Of a DNA stretch of 22,845 bases, positions 5,958 to 13,324 are shown piece after piece. The notes below the pieces were generated by a model that ran no database searches, was not told the origin of the DNA, and was given only the letters and a program-made list of their open reading frames with translations. The translations under genes and the position numbers were made by a program. Origin of the DNA: Stramentimicrobium sp964525625 (GTDB taxonomy: Bacteria > Atribacterota > Phoenicimicrobiia > Phoenicimicrobiales > Stramentimicrobiaceae); the NCBI GenBank assembly GCA_964525625.1, contig CAZGKY010000018.1, forward strand, positions 1-22,845, read 5' to 3'. The stretch's first letter is position 1; each line of letters opens with the position of its first letter.

Positions 5958-7712
5958 TCACCATTGGAGGGTGAGGCCAAAACGATCGGGTATTTGCCAG
6001 TTCAAGGATAGTTGATTATTAATCCGATAGATGATTTCTTTGCGGTTTTCCTGCCAATGGGACATATTATAGAAATTAACCTGTCCACCATAATTAAATT
6101 GAATTTTACCAAAATCCATCTGTAAACGGACATTGAAGAAGGGTTCAAAATTATTCTCTTTATACTGATATTGCAATCCTGCCCCAGTCCATAATCTAAC
6201 AACATAGGAGCTGTATACATCATACTCAAACCAGCCTTTTAAAATTTCTTCCTCATAACGCAGGGCTACATTCGTGCGATAAGCTGGAGATAGTGACAAT
6301 TGAAAGCCTGGTGGATATTTCTCACTAACACTCCCCCAGAAAGAAAAGCTATTATTTTCTCTTTTTGGTTCTATATTATCAAAACTTAAGGCAGGAATGC
6401 TAGCCAAGAGGGTGTGTAACCACATTTCTTCCCGATCATAAAGATGCTCCAGTTCTTTACCTCGCAATAATATCGGTACTAATAAATCAGTATCAGTAAC
6501 TCCATGATGATTAGCAGAATAGCGTAATTTAGTCTGGATTATTTTTGGTGGATTCACTACCAAGACAATATCTCCAGCCCTTTTATTAGCAAGAAGCCTA
6601 AAAATATTTGGTGGGACAGCCGGATATTTACTCTCTTTGGTTAGAGATAGCCATTCTAAATCAGTTAACCATTCGCCCTGGTAACCATCTTTATAATAAT
6701 TAAAGTAATCTTCTCCTTCAAACAGGTATCTTATTTTACCTTCTTCATTTTCTTCAAAAATTACTTTACTCCAAAGTGAATAGCCTATTACACGGTATGG
6801 ATTGTAATTATCTCGATAAAAAGCAAAATCAATTTCAGTTTCTTGAATAATCTTTTGAGCAAAAAACTCCTTTAAGCTTACCTCTTTTAAATAAACATTG
6901 GGGAAAAAAAAGGCCTGTAACTTTTCTCCAATAACCCCTTTTATTTCTGAAACATGGTCAATATATGTCTCATTATTAAAGGACATCCCATGGTCACAAT
7001 ATAAAATAAGGTTAATGTTTTCCAGGTCTAATCTCTTTATCAATCTCCCAAAATATCTATCAAATCTTTTTATACTATTTAGATAGATCTTTTCCCCAAG
7101 CGCATGTCCGGTAGCATCAGTGGCAAACCAAATCAGTTCAATTACTCCATAGCTATCTAAAAGTTGGGGAATATTTAACATAGGCAGGTACATAAAGGTA
7201 TCTATCCAGGGAATTCCATAAATAAAGCTAACTCTTGCTCTACGAGGAAGAGAAGAAAACAGATAAGAAAAGGTTTTTATATCTGATACTATCCTGTCTT
7301 TTTCCCGGTCATAATAGCCCCAGCCAACACTTTCTCCTCTTTCATTGCCCATTCCTTCTTTCAGTCGGGGATAAATAGTCTCTGTTCCTCCCGGGAATAA
7401 ACTTAAACCATACTTAATCATATGTCCACTTTCAAAAACAGATTTAACATTAGGAAGATAACCTTCTTCCATATAACGAAAGAAAGAGGGGGAAGGAATG
7501 GCATCAAGATGAATTATGAGAAACTTTGGCCCTACTTTATTGCTAGCCATAGAAGGAAAATATAAAAGATATAAAAATAGGATGAAAAGTAATGGAAATA
7601 ATATCGTCAGTATTTTTTGTTTAGTTTTAACAGGTGAAATCAACTCTGGACACCATCTCTGTTTCTTTTGGAGAACATTTCTACAAATCACTACTTCTAC
7701 TCTTTGTACCAT
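5958..7712 (-). CDS. Secreted alkaline-phosphatase-superfamily phosphodiesterase-like protein with beta-rich C-terminal tail
   Basis: 584 residues in the longest reading. The catalytic part (about 60-425) is type I phosphodiesterase/nucleotide-pyrophosphatase-like. D70 in IIHLDAIPS is a probable metal ligand, T110 in FPGGTETIYP the probable nucleophile, DATGHALG at 199-206 gives D199 and H203, CDHGM gives D240 and H241, and NHHG gives H403. Residues 36-53 are strongly hydrophobic, a signal peptide or anchor. Residues about 455-584 are alternating aromatic and polar beta strands ending in FGLTLQW, like an outer-membrane barrel with a terminal Trp. The 24 residues before the n-region look non-coding-like. 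A TTG at 7643 would give a compact signal peptide starting ISPVKTKQK. The ATG at 7712 has AAAGG touching it, so the start is open. It follows lemA by 75 nt and is probably co-transcribed. Substrate unknown. Confidence 0.75.
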   Translation of the reverse strand: MVQRVEVVICRNVLQKKQRWCPELISPVKTKQKILTILFPLLFILFLYLLYFPSMASNKVGPKFLIIHLDAIPSPSFFRYMEEGYLPNVKSVFESGHMIKYGLSLFPGGTETIYPRLKEGMGNERGESVGWGYYDREKDRIVSDIKTFSYLFSSLPRRARVSFIYGIPWIDTFMYLPMLNIPQLLDSYGVIELIWFATDATGHALGEKIYLNSIKRFDRYFGRLIKRLDLENINLILYCDHGMSFNNETYIDHVSEIKGVIGEKLQAFFFPNVYLKEVSLKEFFAQKIIQETEIDFAFYRDNYNPYRVIGYSLWSKVIFEENEEGKIRYLFEGEDYFNYYKDGYQGEWLTDLEWLSLTKESKYPAVPPNIFRLLANKRAGDIVLVVNPPKIIQTKLRYSANHHGVTDTDLLVPILLRGKELEHLYDREEMWLHTLLASIPALSFDNIEPKRENNSFSFWGSVSEKYPPGFQLSLSPAYRTNVALRYEEEILKGWFEYDVYSSYVVRLWTGAGLQYQYKENNFEPFFNVRLQMDFGKIQFNYGGQVNFYNMSHWQENRKEIIYRINNQLSLNWQIPDRFGLTLQW

Positions 7713-7787
7713 CCTTTTACTATTTGGAGCAAATTATTTTCACTCTTGCCAATCGGCTAATCAAATATTGTTTTGTCCAAAATGATG

Positions 7788-8330
7788 TTAAAATTTGACT
7801 TCCACACTTTCTCGGCTTTCTCCCTCTGCTGCAAAATAAGGTCTACTTTTAAATCCCAAGAGATTGGCTATAATAGAAGCTGGAACTTTAACAATACTTA
7901 CATTATATTTCATAACTGTATCATTATAGAATTGGCGAGAAAATCCTATTTTATCTTCAGTTTCTTTGAGTTGTGTCTGTAAATCCAGAAATCCGGTATT
8001 GGCTTTTAAATCTGGATAACTCTCTGCCACGGCAAATAACCGCCCTAAAACTCCTGCTAATTGTGAATTTGCCTCCATTTTTTCATCAGGAGTTTGAGCA
8101 GATAGGTATTTGGTTCTGGCTTCAGTTACTTTTTCCAGTGTTTCTTTCTCATGCTGCGCATATCCTTTCACTGTGTTCACCAGATTAGGTATCAGATCAA
8201 ATCTTCGCTTCAGCTGAACATCAATCTGTGCCCAGGCATTATCCACCCTGGCTCTTAAAGAAATCAAGCTGTTATAAGTTACTATCACCCACAGTGCAAT
8301 TAAGATTAAAAAAATAAAAATAAAATTCAT
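7788..8330 (-). CDS. lemA: LemA family protein
   Basis: A 180-residue protein with one N-terminal membrane helix (residues 3-20) followed by a helical domain. Family motifs are clear: YNSLISLRARVDNAWAQIDVQLKRRFDLIPNLVNTVKGYAQHE (19-61), AVAESYPDLKANTGFLDLQTQLKETEDKI (about 106-134), and RQFYNDTVMKYN (about 137-148), with the usual N-terminal-out topology. LemA proteins are membrane-anchored and of poorly defined biochemical function. AAGGAG lies 8 nt before the ATG. The gene sits 74 nt after the DUF2207 gene, a pairing common in many bacteria, which suggests that the two products work together at the membrane. Confidence 0.95.
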   Translation of the reverse strand: MNFIFIFLILIALWVIVTYNSLISLRARVDNAWAQIDVQLKRRFDLIPNLVNTVKGYAQHEKETLEKVTEARTKYLSAQTPDEKMEANSQLAGVLGRLFAVAESYPDLKANTGFLDLQTQLKETEDKIGFSRQFYNDTVMKYNVSIVKVPASIIANLLGFKSRPYFAAEGESRESVEVKF

Positions 8331-8404
8331 GTGCTTTCTCCTTTTTTACCTAAATTAATATCAAATTTAAATATCTAAAATCATCTGTATTAATAATATT
8401 ACTA

Positions 8405-10276
8405 TTAGAAGGCTCCGGCTCTGCCACCACCTCCACCACCTCCCCCTCTACCACCTCCAGAGGAGAATCCGCCACCTGAACCGGTAGAGGGTTTTACCTG
8501 AACAAAGGCATTACTAAATGCCCTATCAAAGGAGCGAAAAGCTGCTGAATTTAATTGCCCATTCTGGCTGGTCATATGATAAAGTAGGGTAGAATTCCTC
8601 ACATTTATTTCTTGCTTAGCTAATATAGGCCTTAATTGAGCAATTACTTTTTCTGCAATGCCCAGAGATATGGCATAGACTAAATAATGTTCCCAGACTA
8701 CCAGAGAAGGAATCTCGTAATCTTTCATATTACTGAAATGTAATAAAAACCTTTTAAAAGCCATCCACTTGTGATATTCATTAACTCCAGTTTGGGTCTT
8801 TTTCTTAATTATTGCTCCATAAATAATCAACCCTATACCGGTGAAAATAACCACAAACAATAGGGGTATAAATATATACCAGGGCTTTCTTAATAATAAC
8901 ACTATCAACATTAAGACAAAAATAAAGACCACCTCAGTCAGGACTATCTTTAGAGCAGCCTTTAAGGCTGGTTTTGATTCATTAAAATAATTATACTTCT
9001 TAAATTCATCTTGCACAGTCTTTTTCCACTGGTTATACTGGTTATAAAAAGAGTTTTGGGTCCAGGAGGACTGGGCAGTTTTTTTGGCATAACCTTCAAT
9101 CTCTTGTAAAGAAATCGATTTACCATCTCCTATAGTGTAAATCAGCCAAGTAATTAAATATACTTCATGTTGCCGCAAGGTATTTATATCTTTTTCTAAT
9201 AAGACAAAACGATAATCCTTCTTCTTACCAATTATTTCCTCTTCAATTCTTAAGTATCCTTTTCTAGTCAAATCCATTAAGGTAGCCATAATATCTTTAG
9301 TGCTAGCTCCCCGGGAACTTATTAAATGACTTAAAACTGCTGGAGTAATATCCTGTGGTAATTCCCGATAATAATCCAGTTGCAATTCCGGTCTAAGCTC
9401 TCGATCATATTTAAAATATAGGCGGATAGCCATTATAATATTAAAGAGAAAAATTAGCGGTATAAGTATCAGACCAAATACAAACAAATTTTGCTCTTGT
9501 TCTGAACTTTTAGCCCAATTCAACTCCTCTGCCATAATCTGTTCAAACCGTTCTTCAGCAATTACTTTGCGGGCATCAGGAACTAAAGCAATAGGAAAGA
9601 GAATTCTGGCTTCCAGCATTTCACCGGCAGGGAAACCATCTACCTTATAGAGAACAACGCTCTGCTCTTCGATTGATACCTCACCATGAGCAGGCCCATG
9701 CCCGAAAACTCTTAACTCCTCTTTTGAAACATCTTTCTGGGGGAAAAGCACCTCAATTCTTACCCGATTAATAGGTGAGGTATTGCTATGGTCAAAGAAT
9801 TTCCAGTAAAACTCGGCAATATCATTATATTTTGTTATTACGTTTTTCAATTGATATTCCAGGAGAAAGGATTTTTTCTCATTTACTGACTGATCATAAA
9901 TACGAAAAGTAATCATCCCCTCTTCCCTTTCCTGGGTAGTTTGTAATGTTATTTTTTGAGGAAAATATTGAGAGGCTTTAAAATATTCCAATCCATCAGA
10001 ACCCTTAAGTCCTATACTTCTAATAATACCAGAAAAACTTCCAATAAATTCATAAGTAAATATTTCACTGACCAGTACATCTCCATTTTCTAGAATTTGC
10101 ACCTGAGCCTGGTAATCAGTAATTTGAAAACTACGCTCCTGTTGGGCAAGACTGGGAAAGTAAAAAAAGACCACTATGGTTGAAAATAAATAAAGAAAAA
10201 GGAATAAATATTGATGTTTGAAGTTGTAGTTATTTATTGGTCTACCCTCCTTTTTATTTTGCGCAATTGATTTCAA
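8405..10276 (-). CDS. DUF2207-family membrane protein with Gly-rich tail
   Basis: 623 residues in the longest form. A signal peptide or anchor occupies about 23-43. An extracytoplasmic beta-rich DUF2207 domain follows (about 48-235, starting with ITDYQAQVQILENGDVLVSEIFTYEF). Then come a membrane helix (about 264-284), a cytoplasmic winged-helix-like region containing YRELPQDITPAVLSHLIS, two more membrane helices (about 445-490), a second soluble part, and a tail of nearly pure glycine (about 598-620) ending GRAGAF. This is the usual architecture of LemA-linked DUF2207 proteins. The start is unclear: TTG at 10276 has AAAGG 10 nt upstream, while the best ribosome site, AAGGAGGG (10252-10245), lies 7 nt before an ATA codon at 10237. 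A perfect TATAAT lies at 10351-10346, but its -35 is poor. Confidence 0.88.
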   Translation of the reverse strand: MKSIAQNKKEGRPINNYNFKHQYLFLFLYLFSTIVVFFYFPSLAQQERSFQITDYQAQVQILENGDVLVSEIFTYEFIGSFSGIIRSIGLKGSDGLEYFKASQYFPQKITLQTTQEREEGMITFRIYDQSVNEKKSFLLEYQLKNVITKYNDIAEFYWKFFDHSNTSPINRVRIEVLFPQKDVSKEELRVFGHGPAHGEVSIEEQSVVLYKVDGFPAGEMLEARILFPIALVPDARKVIAEERFEQIMAEELNWAKSSEQEQNLFVFGLILIPLIFLFNIIMAIRLYFKYDRELRPELQLDYYRELPQDITPAVLSHLISSRGASTKDIMATLMDLTRKGYLRIEEEIIGKKKDYRFVLLEKDINTLRQHEVYLITWLIYTIGDGKSISLQEIEGYAKKTAQSSWTQNSFYNQYNQWKKTVQDEFKKYNYFNESKPALKAALKIVLTEVVFIFVLMLIVLLLRKPWYIFIPLLFVVIFTGIGLIIYGAIIKKKTQTGVNEYHKWMAFKRFLLHFSNMKDYEIPSLVVWEHYLVYAISLGIAEKVIAQLRPILAKQEINVRNSTLLYHMTSQNGQLNSAAFRSFDRAFSNAFVQVKPSTGSGGGFSSGGGRGGGGGGGGRAGAF

Positions 10277-10438
10277 TAATGAGATACCTTTCTTAGATAT
10301 AAATTTCTTTACTATAAATATATAAACTAAACTTATTCAGGATTAATTATACTACAAAAAAGTTTAATTAAGAAGAAAAAATAAAATTAAGACAAAAAGG
10401 CAATACAGGAGGAGATTAGAAAGGATACCGGTCTGTTT

Positions 10439-11329
10439 TTATACTTTTTCTGATTCTATATGAATGGTTGTTACTACATCCATATTATTATTAATTTTTT
10501 CTTCTAATTGGGTAGCAATCTGATGTGCCTGCCCCAGTTTCATTTCTGTCGGTAACATGATATGGAATGTTAGCTCTCGATGATCTCCATATCTATGTAA
10601 ATGAACATGATGTAGCTTCACATTCTTGATGGTATTATCCTGCACAATTTTTTCTAATTCTCTAATAAATTCCTCCCCCGGTTCTTCACCAATTAACCTA
10701 CTAACTGTCTTCTTAAATATCTCAAAAGATATTTTTGCAATAATAAGAGAAATAATGATTCCCACTATCCCATCAATCCACCAGAAGTAAGGGTTCAAGA
10801 AAATACCAATAACAATTATCAGTGAGGCAAAAGCATCGCTACGATGATGCCATCCGTCACTAATCAGGGCATCAGATTTAATTTTTTTACCCACACGTAT
10901 CGAAACTTGAGCCATAACTTCTTTTACTACCATAGAAATGATAAAGATAATCAAGGCTACCCGATTATACTGAACGAATTGCCTTTGAACCAGGCGACTT
11001 GCTGACTCCATAAAAAAGTTAAAAGCAACCAAAGTAAGGATAATGGCAATAACCAGAGAAGATATTATTTCCATACGACCATGTCCAAAAGGATGTTCTT
11101 TGTCTGGTGGTTTACTGGCTATTCTGAAACCAACCAACACTATTATAGTGGTCAAGGAATCAGAAAGGCTATGCCAGGCTTCCGCAATAATGGCTATGGA
11201 ATCAAGCTGTAAACCAACCCAATATTTAATAATTACCAGTAGTGTATTAGTAACAAGTATAACTATTGCTAATACTGTCCCCTGTTTAGTGCGCTGATTA
11301 TTTTGTACTGTTGAAATATTCTTATTCAA
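10439..11329 (-). CDS. Cation diffusion facilitator (CDF) transporter
   Basis: A 296-residue inner-membrane exporter of divalent metals, probably driven by proton exchange. It has six hydrophobic segments and a cytoplasmic C-terminal domain (about 215-296). Transport-site residues are visible: H53 and D57 in AEAWHSLSDS (TM2), and H161 and D165 in DGWHHRSDAF (TM5). HPFGHGRME (79-87) is the conserved loop after TM2. HxxxD in both helices is more typical of Zn/Co/Cd/Ni transporters than of the DxxxD Mn/Fe group, but the metal is not certain. The C-terminal HHVHLHRYGDH is His-rich and could bind metal. The start is TTG at 11329, with AAGGTG 8 nt upstream. A repeat-rich spacer lies upstream. Confidence 0.92.
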   Translation of the reverse strand: MNKNISTVQNNQRTKQGTVLAIVILVTNTLLVIIKYWVGLQLDSIAIIAEAWHSLSDSLTTIIVLVGFRIASKPPDKEHPFGHGRMEIISSLVIAIILTLVAFNFFMESASRLVQRQFVQYNRVALIIFIISMVVKEVMAQVSIRVGKKIKSDALISDGWHHRSDAFASLIIVIGIFLNPYFWWIDGIVGIIISLIIAKISFEIFKKTVSRLIGEEPGEEFIRELEKIVQDNTIKNVKLHHVHLHRYGDHRELTFHIMLPTEMKLGQAHQIATQLEEKINNNMDVVTTIHIESEKV

Positions 11330-11348
11330 ATTTTTGACACCTTCCTGT

Positions 11349-11422
11349 CTGTTATATTAGACATCACACCTACCAAGAGGATATCTTTAAGAACCTCCCC
11401 AAGAGGTTTGATTTTTTCTTGC
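11349..11422 (+). repeat. Structured repeat, copy B
   Basis: Shared blocks with copy A, in order, are CTGTTAYAT, ATCRCACC, CTTTAAGAACC, AAGAGGTTT and TTTTTCTTGC. In this copy AACCTC/GAGGTT forms a perfect 6-bp hairpin followed by TGATTTTTTC, so on the plus strand it looks like a terminator. The upstream hairpin is decayed to CCT/AGG. Read on the minus strand it would lie in the 5' leader of the CDF gene, ending 20 nt before its start codon. Confidence 0.6.
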
Positions 11423-11540
11423 TAACCTTTTTTGTTAGACTCTTTGTCCTAAAATTTTACTGGACTACATATTTTTCTGGTTGCTATAACTTCCTTCTTT
11501 TAGAGAACAGGTAAAGATCTCCTATATAGCTTTTCTTAAT

Positions 11541-11626
11541 CTGTTACATAGTAAATATCGCACCCGCATAGCGGGTAGCTTTAAGAACCCCTAAAAGAGG
11601 TTTAACTTCTTTGCTTTTTTTCTTGC
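11541..11626 (+). repeat. Structured repeat, copy A
   Basis: Same block order as copy B. It has a GC-rich hairpin ACCCGC-ATA-GCGGGT, the invariant linker CTTTAAGAACC, a second hairpin AACCCCT/AGAGGTT with one C-A mismatch, then T-rich sequence with TTTTTTT. The spacing to copy B is about 190 bp. The family is not recognised; the orientation is chosen from the T-run. Confidence 0.6.
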
Positions 11627-11741
11627 CATCTTTTATTTACACCTTATATCCCTAATCTTTTTTAAGCAATAGTACTTCCCACTTTAGACTTCAGGTGCCC
11701 TATTATCATCAAGCCTATTTAAATCTTTTTATGGTAAAACC

Positions 11742-11798
11742 ATTTTATTTAACCATTACCACCTTCTAAGAAGGTGATTTTTTATGGTTAAATAAAAT
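11742..11798. repeat. 15-bp inverted repeat enclosing a hairpin
   Basis: ATTTTATTTAACCAT (11742-11756) and its exact complement ATGGTTAAATAAAAT (11784-11798) flank the terminator-like hairpin at 11760-11783. The whole could fold as one long stem, resembling a small palindromic intergenic repeat. No target-site duplication or ORF was seen. Confidence 0.65.
11760..11783 (+). terminator. Intrinsic terminator on the plus strand
   Basis: The perfect 7-bp stem CACCTTC/GAAGGTG with loop TAA is followed by A and six T on the plus strand. Read on the minus strand, the hairpin is preceded by A's and not followed by T's, so it does not fit as the MFS terminator. No plus-strand protein gene lies upstream that would need it. 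Confidence 0.55.
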
Positions 11799-11814
11799 CA
11801 ATTTATTTCCCTAT

Positions 11815-11837
11815 TACTACCTTCTAAGAAAGTAGTA
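11815..11837. repeat. Second ACCTTCTAAGAA hairpin
   Basis: A 10-bp stem, TACTACCTTC/GAAAGTAGTA with one C-A mismatch and loop TAA, lies 58 bp from the similar hairpin at 11760. The surrounding bases also match in part (ATTACYACC before the stem). It is a tandem duplication, located 26 bp past the MFS stop codon. It might slow RNA decay or help to end transcription, but no T-run follows on either strand. Confidence 0.55.
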
Positions 11838-11862
11838 TATTATTGTTTAGTAAATTATGATA

Positions 11863-13092
11863 CTATGAATTTTTGGTTATATTCTGTCTTTTCCCAAAGA
11901 CATAAAAAAATATAGCAGCTGACATAGCCATTATACTGCCAAAGATAAAAGGCGCACTGATGCTCACATAGCTCCAGAGCAGCCCAGCAATCCAGGAAGC
12001 AAAAAAAGTACAGACACCGATGGTGGTTTGATAAATACCAAAGGCAGTCCCGGCCTTTTCTTGAGGGACCAGATTTGAGATATAAGCCTTTCCTATCCCT
12101 TCAGTCAAAGCCATATAGATTCCATAGAAAGGGAAAAGTAGCCAGAGAAAAAGATTTCTGGTAATCATTCCAAAAAGGAGATAGATGATGGCAAAAAGTA
12201 AAAAACCAGAAAGAAGTATTTTTTTCGGTCCGATCTTGTCAGAGATAATGCCAGCTGGTAAGGAAAAGATGGCATAGATAAAATTAAACAGTACATAAAG
12301 CACCATTACCATGGTTACCGATAAACCTAACTGCTTTGCTCTTAAGATTAAAAAGGCATCTGAACTATTACCTAACGCAAAAATAAAGCTGATAAAAAGA
12401 AAAACTTTAAAAGAAGGGTCAAGGTCTCTCCATTTAAACTGTAAACCAGCAGAAGAAACTAGTTCTTTTTTCTTCTCTTGAACAAAAAATAATAATAAAA
12501 TTACCCCTATAAAGGCAGGGAAAAAAGAAAGTAAGAAAATAAGGCGATAATTTTCATTTAAATATCTTAAAGCCAAAATAGCCAATAGAGGTCCTATCAC
12601 TGCTCCCATAGTATCCATAGCTCGATGGAAACCGAAAGCCCTTCCCCGCTTTGCAGGCTCTGAGCTTTCAGTAATTAGGGCATCACGAGCTGAAGTCCTG
12701 GTTCCCTTTCCAAAACGGTCTATAAAGCGAGCTAATAACACCACTGGCCAGCTATAGGCCAGGCTAAAGGTGATTTTAGAAAATGCTGATAAGGAATAAC
12801 CTGAAACTACAAAAGGTTTTCTCTTTTGCAATCGGTCAGACATCCAGCCGGAAATAACTTTTAAAATACTAGCAATAGACTCTGCGATACCTTCTATTAG
12901 ACCGACAATAGAAACCGGGGCTCCCAGGATACTGGTCAGAAAAATAGGTACCAGGGGATAGATCATCTCTGAGGCAATATCATTAAAAAAACTAACTAAT
13001 CCCAAAATAAAGACATTTTTAGGGATACCAAGTTTATTTTTATCTATTGCCACTTCATTTCCCTTCTCCAACTTTCTACACTCTTCATCCAT
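11863..13092 (-). CDS. Major facilitator superfamily (MFS) transporter
   Basis: A 409-residue inner-membrane transporter with about 12 hydrophobic segments in two halves. The loop-2/3 signature GWMSDRLQKRKP corresponds to the MFS motif A (GxxxDRxGRR), and GIISDKIGPKK is its repeat in the second half. The first half also carries FFNDIASEMIYPLVPIFL and RFIDRFGKGTRTSARDALI, seen in a group of prokaryotic MFS proteins annotated only as drug/H+ or general permeases. Substrate not predictable. The N-terminal 25 residues are charged and cytoplasmic. The ribosome site is weak (GAAG). It faces the CPBP gene across a 232-bp divergent spacer. Confidence 0.9.
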   Translation of the reverse strand: MDEECRKLEKGNEVAIDKNKLGIPKNVFILGLVSFFNDIASEMIYPLVPIFLTSILGAPVSIVGLIEGIAESIASILKVISGWMSDRLQKRKPFVVSGYSLSAFSKITFSLAYSWPVVLLARFIDRFGKGTRTSARDALITESSEPAKRGRAFGFHRAMDTMGAVIGPLLAILALRYLNENYRLIFLLSFFPAFIGVILLLFFVQEKKKELVSSAGLQFKWRDLDPSFKVFLFISFIFALGNSSDAFLILRAKQLGLSVTMVMVLYVLFNFIYAIFSLPAGIISDKIGPKKILLSGFLLFAIIYLLFGMITRNLFLWLLFPFYGIYMALTEGIGKAYISNLVPQEKAGTAFGIYQTTIGVCTFFASWIAGLLWSYVSISAPFIFGSIMAMSAAIFFYVFGKRQNITKNS

Positions 13093-13142
13093 TTAAATTT
13101 ATCTTCAGGTGAATAACAATATAACAAATCAAGGCTATATTT

Positions 13143-13180
13143 CCTGGAACTGTCTCCAGCTCTTCCAGGCTGACCTGGAA
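13143..13180. repeat. CCTGGAA/TTCCAGG repeat cluster in a divergent promoter region
   Basis: The 7-mer CCTGGAA occurs at 13143-13149 and 13174-13180, with its complement TTCCAGG at 13163-13169. The last two form a hairpin with loop CTGA. Right after it, AGTCCAAT is repeated at 13182 and 13191. Its place between two divergent genes suggests an operator, but no regulator gene is adjacent. Confidence 0.4.
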
Positions 13181-13324
13181 TAGTCCAATAAGTCCAATAC
13201 TATCATAGTGTATAGAAAAGTAGGAAACAAAAAGGAATTTTTGATATAATCATTTTAGTATAATAACAGATTATAAGTCTAAAGAGGACTAAATTCAAGC
13301 CTTAAGGGAAAGGATCGGGCATTC

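Larger units (their letters stand above)
11330..11862. other. Repeat-rich intergenic region between CDF and MFS genes
   Basis: 533 bp without a credible coding frame. It holds two diverged copies of an element of about 75-85 bp (11349-11422 and 11541-11626). Nearer the MFS gene lie two hairpins built on ACCTTCTAAGAA with a 58-bp period, the first nested in a 15-bp inverted repeat. All are described separately. Confidence 0.75.

Noticed and set aside
11541..11580. Possible preQ1-I riboswitch, because of GGTTCTTAAAGCTACCC on the minus strand
   Set aside because: The resemblance to GGTTCTAGCTACACCC is partial, the A-rich pseudoknot tail is missing, and the downstream gene is a metal exporter.
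11349..11626. CRISPR array
   Set aside because: There are only two diverged copies about 190 bp apart, with no regular repeats or spacers and no cas gene.
11742..11798. Insertion sequence or MITE
   Set aside because: The inverted repeat is only 57 bp overall, with no target duplication seen and no transposase; kept as a repeat only.
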